From Deltaproteobacteria bacterium (lineage in GTDB: Bacteria > Desulfobacterota > Desulfobacteria > Desulfobacterales > Desulfosalsimonadaceae): a stretch of DNA of 5,644 nucleotides. Location: the NCBI GenBank assembly GCA_024280875.1, contig JAJRPH010000299.1, forward strand, positions 1 to 5,644, read 5' to 3'. Positions 1 through 5,498 of this stretch are shown here, piece by piece (position 1 is the stretch's first letter; every line of letters begins with the position of its first letter). The notes below the pieces were generated by a model. It was not told the origin of the DNA. It ran no database searches and saw nothing but the letters and a program-made list of their open reading frames with translations. Both the position numbers and the translations under genes were made by a program.

Positions 1-22
1 ATTTTTCCATAAAAGGAATATC

Positions 23-775
23 ATGGATTTTGGAGATGTAATATTTTTCATTGTTTTTGCAATCATTATTATTTCCAATATAATGAAACAATTGAAAAAA
101 GCCGGTAAGCAGACATCCGGTAATCAAACAGCCGGAAAAGAAACAGCCGGGAAACAACCCGAAAAAAAATCCGGGTGGAAGAGCGTGCTGGAGCAATTGC
201 TGAAAGAGGCCCGAAAGCAGATGGAGAATGCTGCTGAACCGGAGTCAGCGGGCACACCATTAAAACATTCCACCGGGTGGGAAGATATCATTTCAGGAAC
301 CGATTCCAGCGTAAGGCAGCCAGTGAAACCGCCGGAAAAGGAAAAAGTCGTCCGGCAGCCCAAACAGCCGATTATTCATGATGATCCGGTTCGGGAAATA
401 GCAGAGTTTTGGCCGGAGTGCATGGCCTGCGATGAACCCATGAAAGAGGTTGAGGACCTGGGAATTGATAAACGAAAGGGGCTGATTTACTGTGACAATT
501 GCGGTGAACAGCATAAATATCAGATTCTGAATGGTGAATTGACATTAGAACAGGTATTCAGCCAATCTCTTATAGGGCCTGAAAGAAGGTACCATTCAGT
601 TGCGAAAAAAAGCCGGGCATATGAAAGAATGCCTGATGACCGGTACCAGGCAGCTGCTCCGGGCATTGGCGAAATGGAAATTACTCGTCAACTGTCTCAG
701 GAAGGTCTCAGGAATGCGGTGGTATGGTCGGAAATACTGGGTTTACCGCTTGCATTGCGGGATCTGGAAGGGTAA
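23..775 (+). CDS. Membrane-anchored zinc-ribbon protein of unknown function
   Basis: A 250-residue protein that I do not recognise as a named family. Residues 5-21 form one hydrophobic segment (rich in Ile/Phe), followed by a Lys-rich stretch, which suggests an N-terminal membrane anchor with the rest in the cytoplasm. Residues 27-46 are four tandem pentapeptides (AGKQT, SGNQT, AGKET, AGKQP) inside a polar, probably disordered linker that runs to about residue 120. A compact domain follows with Cys133-x2-Cys136 and Cys157-x2-Cys160, the arrangement of a zinc ribbon. The C-terminus (about 222-247, with LRNAVVWSEILG then LALR) resembles a short conserved tail that I associate with hypothetical proteins of sulfate-reducing deltaproteobacteria; that is memory, not a search. 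The ATG at 23 has AAGGAA at 13-18. A terminator follows, so the gene is transcribed separately from the TonB operon. Zinc binding is inferred from the cysteine pattern only. Confidence 0.8.
   Translation: MDFGDVIFFIVFAIIIISNIMKQLKKAGKQTSGNQTAGKETAGKQPEKKSGWKSVLEQLLKEARKQMENAAEPESAGTPLKHSTGWEDIISGTDSSVRQPVKPPEKEKVVRQPKQPIIHDDPVREIAEFWPECMACDEPMKEVEDLGIDKRKGLIYCDNCGEQHKYQILNGELTLEQVFSQSLIGPERRYHSVAKKSRAYERMPDDRYQAAAPGIGEMEITRQLSQEGLRNAVVWSEILGLPLALRDLEG
101..160 (+). repeat. Four tandem 15-bp repeats within the first gene
   Basis: Four consecutive 15-nt units start at 101, 116, 131 and 146, each beginning with GCCGG or TCCGG and then A-rich. They are in frame and encode the pentapeptide A/S-G-K/N-Q/E-T/P. 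The last unit diverges at its end. They probably arose by in-frame slippage and lengthen a flexible linker just after the membrane segment. Confidence 0.8.
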
Positions 776-838
776 GAGGGCTTGGTATTCGAGCCTGAAC
801 ATTTTTCTAACAAGTTGATATTGCGATAAATCATAAAT

Positions 839-892
839 AAAACCACAAAAGCGAAGAAGGGTTGATTTTTTCTTGGCTTTTGTGGTTTTTTT
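839..892 (+). terminator. Strong rho-independent terminator, possibly bidirectional
   Basis: A perfect 14-bp inverted repeat (839-852 AAAACCACAAAAGC and 876-889) extends after one mismatch by five more pairs (854-858 with 870-874), leaving an 11-nt loop. Seven T residues (886-892) follow the GC-containing stem. The A-rich left flank means the opposite strand also has a T-rich tail. It lies 64 nt after the first gene and about 70 nt before the next start, so it separates the two transcription units. Confidence 0.8.
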
Positions 893-960
893 GTGGTTAA
901 TCCATTGTTAATGGTATTGTTTCAGTCCTGACTGGATGATTTTAACTTTTGGAATGTTTT
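893..960 (+). promoter_or_regulatory. Probable promoter region of the TonB operon
   Basis: This short AT-rich gap between the terminator and the first gene of the five-gene unit must contain its promoter if the terminator works. It holds a small inverted repeat, CCATT-GTT-AATGG (902-914), that could be an operator half-site pair. A weak sigma-70-like pair is possible, TTGTTT (917-922) with ATTTTA (939-944) at 16 nt, but neither box is convincing. I see no Fur-box-like 19-bp palindrome and no sigma-54 GG/GC pair. Confidence 0.25.
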
Positions 961-2589
961 ATGACATTTACTAAAAGCGGTGAGCATGTGAATGGTTGTA
1001 AATATCAACAAAAAGTAAAACAGGTTTATCGAAAGTCCCGATGGATGTGCCCGGTACTCCAAGTGCTATGTCTGCTAATCTTAGGTGCCTTTTGGACCGG
1101 GATTTCATTTGCCGGTCAAAAGACATTGAAACGCGATATTAATAATGACGGCGTTATTGATCAGGTCGCATATATTGACGCAGATGGAAATGTTACAAGG
1201 CTGGAAACCGACAAGGACGCAGACGGCAATACGGAATCGATTCAATATTACGAAAATGGCACCCTGGTCCGGGCGGAAAGAGATACAAACGGCGACCAGG
1301 TAATGGATATCCGGAATTATTTTGATCATAGCTGCCGTATTTCCCAGGAGAAGATGGATCCAAAAGGAAATGTAATTTCTGTGATCATGTTTGATAAAAA
1401 TGAAAAAATTTCAGAAGTAAAAAAAGATACCAACAAAGACGGAACATTTGATCAGCATTTTTTTTATAAAGCCGGCATCCTGACATCTTCCTCCAGTGAT
1501 GAAACAGGAGACGAAAAAATCAATGTCTGGAAAACCTATCATAACAAACAGGTGGTATATAAAAAGATTGATGAAAACGGAGATGGGTTGCCGGAAGAGG
1601 AAATATTTTATAATCAAAAACAGGCTCCTGAAAAAAGCCGTCATGATTTTGATAACGATGGGTATCTTGAAACATTTCGTGAATACAGCAATGGGAAGCT
1701 GGTGACTGAAAAAAAGGATTTAAACCGGGACAGCGTGTTTGATTTGAGGGTTGAGTACCAGAACGGGGAAAAAATTATTGAAACCCTGGACTCGAATTTT
1801 GACGGAACAATTGATATGAAAACCCGTTATAAAAACGGCAAAAGAGTCATACTGAAAAAAGACACGGATTATGACGGTGTCATGGATCGCACCGTGTTTT
1901 TTGATGATGATGGAAATCCTGAAAAAATCGTTATAGATACCAATGCGGATGGCGCTCCTGACCAGTGGCAGTTTTATTGCCGGGGATCACTGGAACGGTT
2001 TGAACAGGACAGGAATCATGACGGCAAAACGGATTTGAAAATATTTTATACCAACGGGGAGAAACAGCGGCTGATCAAGGATGATGATTTTAATGGTTTT
2101 TTTGAAATAAACCAATGGTTTGATCGCGATGGCTGGAGTGTAATTATAGAACTCGATTCAGATGAAAATAAAATTGTTGATTCAATTTTTTTCTATACCG
2201 CAGAAGGTCTGTCAAAAAAAGATATTGATGAAAACGGCGATGGGCGAATCGATTTTTGTGAATACTATGATCACAACGGACGAATGATAAAAAGTGAAGA
2301 AGCCGTTGATGGTGCCGGGTGTTTAAACATGGCCTGGTATTATGATGCATCGCAATTGCCGGTCCGTGCTGAAAAAGATACGGATGCCGACGGTCGGCCG
2401 GATATCTGGTATTTTTATATCGACAACCGCCTGGCAAATGTCCGGGAAGACACCAATCATGACGGCAAAGCTGATGTTTGGGAAGAATATGGCGCATCGG
2501 AAGAAATGATCGGGCGGTCAAAGGATTTAAATTTTGACGGCATTCCCGATATTAAAGAGGATTTTACAAAAGCAGATCCAATACGATAA
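961..2589 (+). CDS. Exported tandem-repeat protein with ~20 calcium-type DxNxDGxxD loops
   Basis: A 542-residue protein counted from ATG 961; an in-frame TTG at 949 would add four residues. GGA at 951-953 is a weak ribosome site suiting ATG 961. A basic stretch (about residues 18-28) precedes a hydrophobic core (30-50), with a likely signal peptidase I site after Ser-Phe-Ala51; there is no lipobox. The mature protein is essentially all repeat: about 20 units of 24-25 residues (occasionally 23 or 27) starting at Asp59, 84, 108, 133, 156, 180, 204, 229, 253, 277, 301, 326, 350, 374, 399, 423, 450, 473, 497 and 522. Each has an acidic loop D-x-N/D-x-D-G-x-x-D/E, then an aromatic pair and often an N-G turn (YYENG-like), then a Lys/Glu-rich strand. 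The loop matches the calcium-binding pattern of thrombospondin type-3, dockerin and EF-hand-like loops. The aromatic/N-G half resembles MORN_2/YwqK-type repeats. About 14 loops keep all acidic positions. It heads an operon with exbB, exbD and tonB, so it is probably a periplasmic or surface partner of that system. Function unknown. Confidence 0.85.
   Translation: MTFTKSGEHVNGCKYQQKVKQVYRKSRWMCPVLQVLCLLILGAFWTGISFAGQKTLKRDINNDGVIDQVAYIDADGNVTRLETDKDADGNTESIQYYENGTLVRAERDTNGDQVMDIRNYFDHSCRISQEKMDPKGNVISVIMFDKNEKISEVKKDTNKDGTFDQHFFYKAGILTSSSSDETGDEKINVWKTYHNKQVVYKKIDENGDGLPEEEIFYNQKQAPEKSRHDFDNDGYLETFREYSNGKLVTEKKDLNRDSVFDLRVEYQNGEKIIETLDSNFDGTIDMKTRYKNGKRVILKKDTDYDGVMDRTVFFDDDGNPEKIVIDTNADGAPDQWQFYCRGSLERFEQDRNHDGKTDLKIFYTNGEKQRLIKDDDFNGFFEINQWFDRDGWSVIIELDSDENKIVDSIFFYTAEGLSKKDIDENGDGRIDFCEYYDHNGRMIKSEEAVDGAGCLNMAWYYDASQLPVRAEKDTDADGRPDIWYFYIDNRLANVREDTNHDGKADVWEEYGASEEMIGRSKDLNFDGIPDIKEDFTKADPIR
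1135..2586 (+). repeat. Protein-level tandem repeat array, ~20 units of 72-75 bp
   Basis: The array covers nearly the whole mature part of the exported protein. Units share the pattern D-x-N/D-x-D-G-x-x-D, four to five residues, Y/F, often N-G, and about eight residues to the next Asp. The DNA of the units is strongly diverged, so this is an old array kept by selection on the protein rather than a recent expansion. Units at residues 133, 180 and 450 (numbered from ATG 961) have lost most loop ligands. Those at 108 and 253 keep the acids but replace the loop Gly with Gln or Ser. Confidence 0.85.
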
Positions 2590-2604
2590 GCGGAGGTTGT
2601 ATCC

Positions 2605-3210
2605 ATGTTGGAATTTCTGGCAAAGGGCGGTGTGTTGGTTGGACCGATTCTTTTATGTTCAGTCTTGGCCCTGGCAATCTTTATTGAACGAATGATACGT
2701 TTTTCCCTGATGCGGAGCCGGGGCGCAGGGTTGGCGGACAAAATAATCCGTCTGTTGAGAACCGGTGATGCAAAGGCTGCTCATGAAAAAGCGATCAGCA
2801 GCAATTCTCCCATGGGTCGTGTACTGGCCCAGGCCATTCGGTTCAGGGATCGGGACCGGGAGATTCTGGAGACGGTCATCGTTCATGCCACGGAAGAAGA
2901 AGTAAGAGGGCTTTCATCTTATCTCCAGGCACTTGCAACAATAGGCAATATTGCCCCTTTGCTGGGACTGCTTGGAACCGTGATGGGAATGATTAAAGCG
3001 TTTATGGTCATTCAGCAAATGGGTGGCAAGGTGAATGCGGCAGTGCTGGCCGGGGGGATATGGGAAGCTATGCTGACAACCGCACTGGGCCTGGCGGTGG
3101 CGCTCCCGACTATGGTGGCCCATAGTTACCTGTTTGCACGTGTAGACAAATATGAGGCCCGCTTAAACGATGGGGCGGTTAGGTTTATGACGGAGCTGGA
3201 TCATAAATAG
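2605..3210 (+). CDS. exbB: ExbB/TolQ-family proton channel subunit
   Basis: A 201-residue inner-membrane protein of the MotA/TolQ/ExbB family, which forms the pentameric channel around ExbD and converts proton motive force into movement of TonB. Three hydrophobic segments lie at about 9-28, 107-133 and 147-173, the usual ExbB topology with a cytoplasmic loop between the first and second. Segment 2 carries the family signature A-P-L-L-G-L-L-G-T-V-M-G-M-I (117-130). Segment 3 carries G-G-I-W-E-A-M-L-T-T-A-L-G-L-A-V-A-L-P (150-168), with the conserved Glu154 and Thr158/159. GGAGG (2592-2596) lies 8 nt before the ATG, and the gap from the repeat-protein gene is 15 nt. ExbB is preferred over TolQ because an ExbD and a TonB-type protein follow with no pal/tolB genes, but sequence alone does not separate the two firmly. 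Confidence 0.92.
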   Translation: MLEFLAKGGVLVGPILLCSVLALAIFIERMIRFSLMRSRGAGLADKIIRLLRTGDAKAAHEKAISSNSPMGRVLAQAIRFRDRDREILETVIVHATEEEVRGLSSYLQALATIGNIAPLLGLLGTVMGMIKAFMVIQQMGGKVNAAVLAGGIWEAMLTTALGLAVALPTMVAHSYLFARVDKYEARLNDGAVRFMTELDHK

Positions 3211-3222
3211 GGAGTTTATCAT

Positions 3223-3630
3223 ATGCTGGTTCATAAAAAACAACGAACCCGGTATCAGATTCAGGTGCCCCTGACGTCGTTGATTGATATTGTATTTATG
3301 CTGCTCATTTATTTTCTGCTGACCACAAATTTTATTGTGGAGCAGGGGATTGACGTTAATCTGCCTGATGCCAAAGCTTCAGCTCCCCAGACCCGGCAGG
3401 AAATAACGGTTTATATTGATCAAGCCGGAATGATATATCTGGGAAAACAGCCGGTTGAGTTCAATGACCTGTTTGATCGCCTGCAGGAACGGATCAGGGA
3501 AAATCCGGAACAGCTGGTGGTCATTAAAGCTGATGGGGCGATAATACTAGACCGGGCAGTACAGGTGATGGATATTGCGCAGGCCGCCGGAGCCCAAAAA
3601 CTATTCCTTGCCACAGAGAAAGTGAATTAA
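3223..3630 (+). CDS. exbD: ExbD/TolR-family energy-transducing protein
   Basis: A 135-residue protein with a short basic cytoplasmic N-terminus (1-11), one transmembrane helix (about 17-36) and a periplasmic domain (about 55-135), the standard ExbD layout. The helix contains P-L-T-S-L-I-D-I-V-F-M-L-L, and Asp22 corresponds to the essential membrane aspartate of ExbD (Asp25 in E. coli), the proton-carrying residue inside the ExbB pentamer. The motif V-N-L-P (44-48 region) after the helix is also typical. GGAG (3211-3214) lies 8 nt before the ATG, and the gap from exbB is 12 nt, so the two are probably translated together. The stop codon's last base is the first base of the following palindromic element. 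Confidence 0.92.
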   Translation: MLVHKKQRTRYQIQVPLTSLIDIVFMLLIYFLLTTNFIVEQGIDVNLPDAKASAPQTRQEITVYIDQAGMIYLGKQPVEFNDLFDRLQERIRENPEQLVVIKADGAIILDRAVQVMDIAQAAGAQKLFLATEKVN

Positions 3631-3732
3631 TCCTTTCCTGGTTCGCTCATTTTCTGCGTTATAAAGCGCTCGCAGTATAACAAACACGGCGTCGCACTTT
3701 ATGCCTTGAAAATTAACGAACCAGAAAAGGAT
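3630..3732. repeat. 103-bp imperfect palindrome (candidate miniature dispersed element) between exbD and tonB
   Basis: The outer arms 3630-3654 and 3708-3732 are inverted repeats matching at 22 of 25 positions (outer sequence ATCCTTT-C/T-CTGGTTCG). Inside them, ATAAAGCGC (3661-3669) faces GCACTTTAT (3694-3702) with one mismatch, and a short CGC/GCG pair closes towards a loop of roughly 14 nt. The whole segment can therefore fold into one long hairpin. It contains no convincing reading frame, no T-tract and no clear target duplication. It fills all but about 24 nt of an otherwise tight operon gap, as expected of an inserted MITE- or REP-like unit. As RNA it could also stabilise the upstream message or reduce expression of tonB relative to exbBD. 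Confidence 0.7.
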
Positions 3733-3756
3733 GATATCCGGACAGTAACGTTGTAG

Positions 3757-4479
3757 ATGTTGTTGAGGAAATACTTGGTCGACGAGAACATACATAAAGA
3801 AAAATCAAACTGGCTGTTGTATGGTTTGATTGCTGTGTCAATTGTGATTCATGCGGCTTTTTTTCTTGAAGCTTCGGGGCGGTTTAGTTTTAAAAAAATA
3901 TCATATATTGAGGTCGGGGTTCGGAAAGAAGTAAAATCGCAAACCCGGCAGGTCCCCCGACCCCGGGTGCGTCATGCGGCGGCTGACATGCTTAAGAAAA
4001 ATTCAGCGCGCGTTTTGCCGGATTATACGGTTCCGGTCATCGAACCGGTACAGGAGCCAGTTGAAAATTTCAATCTTAACGAATCTGTTCCGGAGTCCGC
4101 ATACCTTTCAGAAGAGATTCCCGAAGATGTTAAAATGGATGTGGTCGAGTTCTCTTTGCCGGAGGTTGAAGAGACCGGAGGGTTCGGTTCCCGGATGGAT
4201 TATCTGGATATGGTTCGGCTCAAAATTGAAAGTCGTAAGCAGTATCCGCCTTTTTCCAGGCAGAGAAATATTGAAGGGCTGGTGACTGTGAAGTTTATGA
4301 TAGGGCCGGACGGTTTTATTTCCGGCTTAAGCGTGGTCAGGAGTTCAGGGTTTGTCTCATTGGATGAGGCAGCGGTTGCCGCTGTAAACAGTGCGGCGCC
4401 GTTTTCGCCGCCGCCTGATAAATATTTTAAACAACAGGTAAGGGTGAAGGTGCCGATTGCATTTGAGTTGATTAAATAG
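3757..4479 (+). CDS. tonB: TonB-family energy transducer
   Basis: A 240-residue protein (from ATG 3757) that carries energy from ExbB-ExbD across the periplasm to outer-membrane receptors. The signal anchor is at about 19-37 and contains Ser28-x3-His32, the SxxxH motif of TonB needed for contact with ExbB/ExbD. The periplasmic linker (about 45-145) is acidic and only modestly Pro-rich, without classic Glu-Pro/Lys-Pro repeats. The C-terminal domain (about 148-240) shows the TonB_C pattern: YPP, then E-G-L-V-T-V-K-F with G-P-D-G, S-S-G-F then L-D-E-A-A-V-A-A-V, and A-P-F-S-P-P-P. The ATG at 3757 has only a distant GGA, whereas an in-frame TTG at 3775 follows GAGGAA (3765-3770) at good distance, so the true protein may be 234 residues. 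Because of the short linker and single copy of the domain, a TolA-like or non-receptor role cannot be excluded. Confidence 0.9.
   Translation: MLLRKYLVDENIHKEKSNWLLYGLIAVSIVIHAAFFLEASGRFSFKKISYIEVGVRKEVKSQTRQVPRPRVRHAAADMLKKNSARVLPDYTVPVIEPVQEPVENFNLNESVPESAYLSEEIPEDVKMDVVEFSLPEVEETGGFGSRMDYLDMVRLKIESRKQYPPFSRQRNIEGLVTVKFMIGPDGFISGLSVVRSSGFVSLDEAAVAAVNSAAPFSPPPDKYFKQQVRVKVPIAFELIK
3765..3777 (+). promoter_or_regulatory. Ribosome binding site and TTG: alternative tonB start
   Basis: GAGGAA (3765-3770) lies 4 nt before TTG 3775, in frame with tonB. The upstream ATG at 3757 lacks a comparable site. Starting at TTG removes six residues and leaves the membrane anchor intact. The choice between them is undecided from sequence alone. 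Confidence 0.45.
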
Positions 4480-4489
4480 GAGAAAAAAA

Positions 4490-5251
4490 ATGAAAATAGA
4501 AGTTTCAGGAAAAGGCGGGTGTGGGAAAAGTACATTGTCGGTATTGATGGCACGGTCCATGAAAAAACTTGGGTATCGGGTGCTCCTTGTTGATGGGGAT
4601 GAATCTAATATCGGTCTTGAAAACCTGACAGGGATAGCGGAAACGATTCATCTGCTGGATTACCTGGGCGGGAAAAAAGAGTTTAAGGCAAAATTAAACC
4701 AGACCATGATGATGGACAATCCGGCTGGATTGTTTTCCGGGAAACAGACAATCGATGACCTGCCAAAAGAGTGTATTGCATCTTCAGAAGATGGTGTTGA
4801 GATGCTGGTGATTGGTAAAATTCATCATATCGGGGAAGGGTGCGCTTGTCCCATGGGGGTCTTGTCAAAGAAATTTCTGGCCAGTCTTGAAACCGGTGAC
4901 AAGGAAGTGATCCTGGTGGACTCCGAGGCAGGTGTGGAGCATTTCGGTCGGGGGATTGTCGGGGAATGCGATTTGATCTTAGGGGTCATTGACCCCACCG
5001 CCGAGTCATTTCAGCTGGCAAAAAAAATGACCGAGATGGCGGCAAATGCCGATAAAGAGATTTGTTTAGTTTTAAACAAGGTGGAGCCTGCCATCGAGGA
5101 CGTGATGAAACAGCAGCTAGATGGCGCAAAAGTGATCGGAATGATTCCTAAAGATCATTCAATATTCATGGAAAGCCTTGAAGGAAAGCAACTGACAAAA
5201 ACATTGCCGGAAATAGATGAGATTTGCCGGAAAATTTTGATGAATGATTAA
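4490..5251 (+). CDS. CooC/MinD-like P-loop ATPase (carbon monoxide dehydrogenase nickel-insertion accessory type)
   Basis: A 253-residue cytoplasmic ATPase of the SIMIBI (MinD/ArsA/CooC) class. The deviant Walker A motif G-K-G-G-C-G-K-S-T is at 7-15, with signature Lys8 and P-loop Lys13. V-D-G-D-E-S-N (34-40) is the switch I region, V-D-S-E-A-G-V-E-H-F-G-R-G (143-155) is the Walker B/switch II region typical of CooC, and L-N-K-V-E-P (195-200) is the base-recognition motif. G-C-A-C-P (117-121) supplies Cys118-x-Cys120, equivalent to the CxC by which CooC dimers bind nickel. Length matches CooC (about 250-260). CooC uses ATP to help load nickel into carbon monoxide dehydrogenase/acetyl-CoA synthase. 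AGGAGA (4478-4483) overlaps the tonB stop and the gap is 10 nt, so it belongs to the same operon. No CO dehydrogenase gene is in the window, so the client is unknown and I give no symbol. The family call is firmer than the substrate. Confidence 0.88.
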   Translation: MKIEVSGKGGCGKSTLSVLMARSMKKLGYRVLLVDGDESNIGLENLTGIAETIHLLDYLGGKKEFKAKLNQTMMMDNPAGLFSGKQTIDDLPKECIASSEDGVEMLVIGKIHHIGEGCACPMGVLSKKFLASLETGDKEVILVDSEAGVEHFGRGIVGECDLILGVIDPTAESFQLAKKMTEMAANADKEICLVLNKVEPAIEDVMKQQLDGAKVIGMIPKDHSIFMESLEGKQLTKTLPEIDEICRKILMND

Positions 5252-5303
5252 TGCTTGATTTCATAAATATAGTCATGAATACCAGGTGTTACACATGGTT
5301 CAT

Positions 5304-5498
5304 GGGGACGTCCCTAACTTATTAACTTCATGCCCATATCGACACGACCGTTACGCGAAGTGGGCGAAAGCATAGCTTCTCTGGCGTACCGGTTCAATCT
5401 TTTAGGAGGGGCCGTAAGCGAGTCGGTTAAGCGGGGGGCGAGATTACCGAAAAGGGAGGGCATAAACTTATTTAAGTTAATAAGTTAGGGGCGTCCCG
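5304..5498 (+). mobile_element. Non-autonomous, RAYT-derived miniature element with 24-bp inverted repeats
   Basis: The left arm 5305-5328 (GGGACGTCCCTAACTTATTA followed by ACTT) and the right arm 5474-5497 are inverted repeats matching at 23 of 24 positions. The outermost 10 bp of the left arm (GGGACGTCCC) is itself a perfect palindrome. Next to the right arm, AACTTATT (5465-5472) and AATAAGTT (5479-5486) can form an 8-bp hairpin with a 6-nt loop, the kind of subterminal structure that IS200/RAYT-type single-strand transposases recognise. GGGGACGT-type ends followed by TTAAC-rich sequence are, from memory, common around REP-associated tyrosine transposase genes. Total length is about 194 bp, far too short for a full transposase, so it would need a transposase supplied elsewhere. 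Confidence 0.7.
5330..5488 (+). pseudogene. 52-codon remnant resembling the C-terminal helix-turn-helix of a REP-associated tyrosine transposase
   Basis: An open frame runs from ATG 5330 to TAG 5486-5488, lying exactly between and overlapping the element's inverted repeats. From residue 8 its translation reads LREVGESIASLAYRFN, then LLGGAVSESVKRGARL, then KREG. This follows the pattern of the C-terminal HTH of RAYT proteins (R-E-L-G-x-S-x-x-x-L-A-R-x-L, then A-V-S-x-S-V-x-R-G). The HUH histidine motif and the catalytic tyrosine that a ~200-300-residue RAYT needs are absent, so it cannot be an active transposase. The start ATG-CCC also fits the usual MPR start of RAYTs, suggesting an internal deletion joined the first few codons to the last ~45. 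There is no good ribosome site (the upstream sequence is the left repeat), so expression is doubtful. Similarity is judged by eye. Confidence 0.6.

Noticed and set aside
600..818. Overlapping 72-codon frame at the end of the first gene, suggestive of a frameshift extension
   Set aside because: The first gene ends in a normal way, and the overlapping translation is rich in Trp/Arg/Lys with no domain pattern. It is an out-of-frame shadow.
1458..1465. Run of eight T residues in the repeat-protein gene as a possible phase-variable tract
   Set aside because: The run encodes HFF within an otherwise regular unit, the frame is intact, and eight T in an AT-leaning gene is unremarkable without strain variation data.
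2144..2521. 125-codon minus-strand frame inside the repeat-protein gene
   Set aside because: It is antisense to a strongly patterned coding repeat, is rich in His/Arg/Cys as such shadows are, and has no recognisable domain or ribosome site.
3630..3732. Reading the exbD-tonB palindrome as a rho-independent terminator
   Set aside because: No T-tract follows either arm, and the stem is much longer than a terminator. The paired 25-bp ends suit a repeat element better.
5282..5298. Near-perfect 17-bp palindrome after the ATPase gene as an operon terminator
   Set aside because: It has almost no loop and no T-tract, so it is not a standard terminator. It could equally be an operator or chance.
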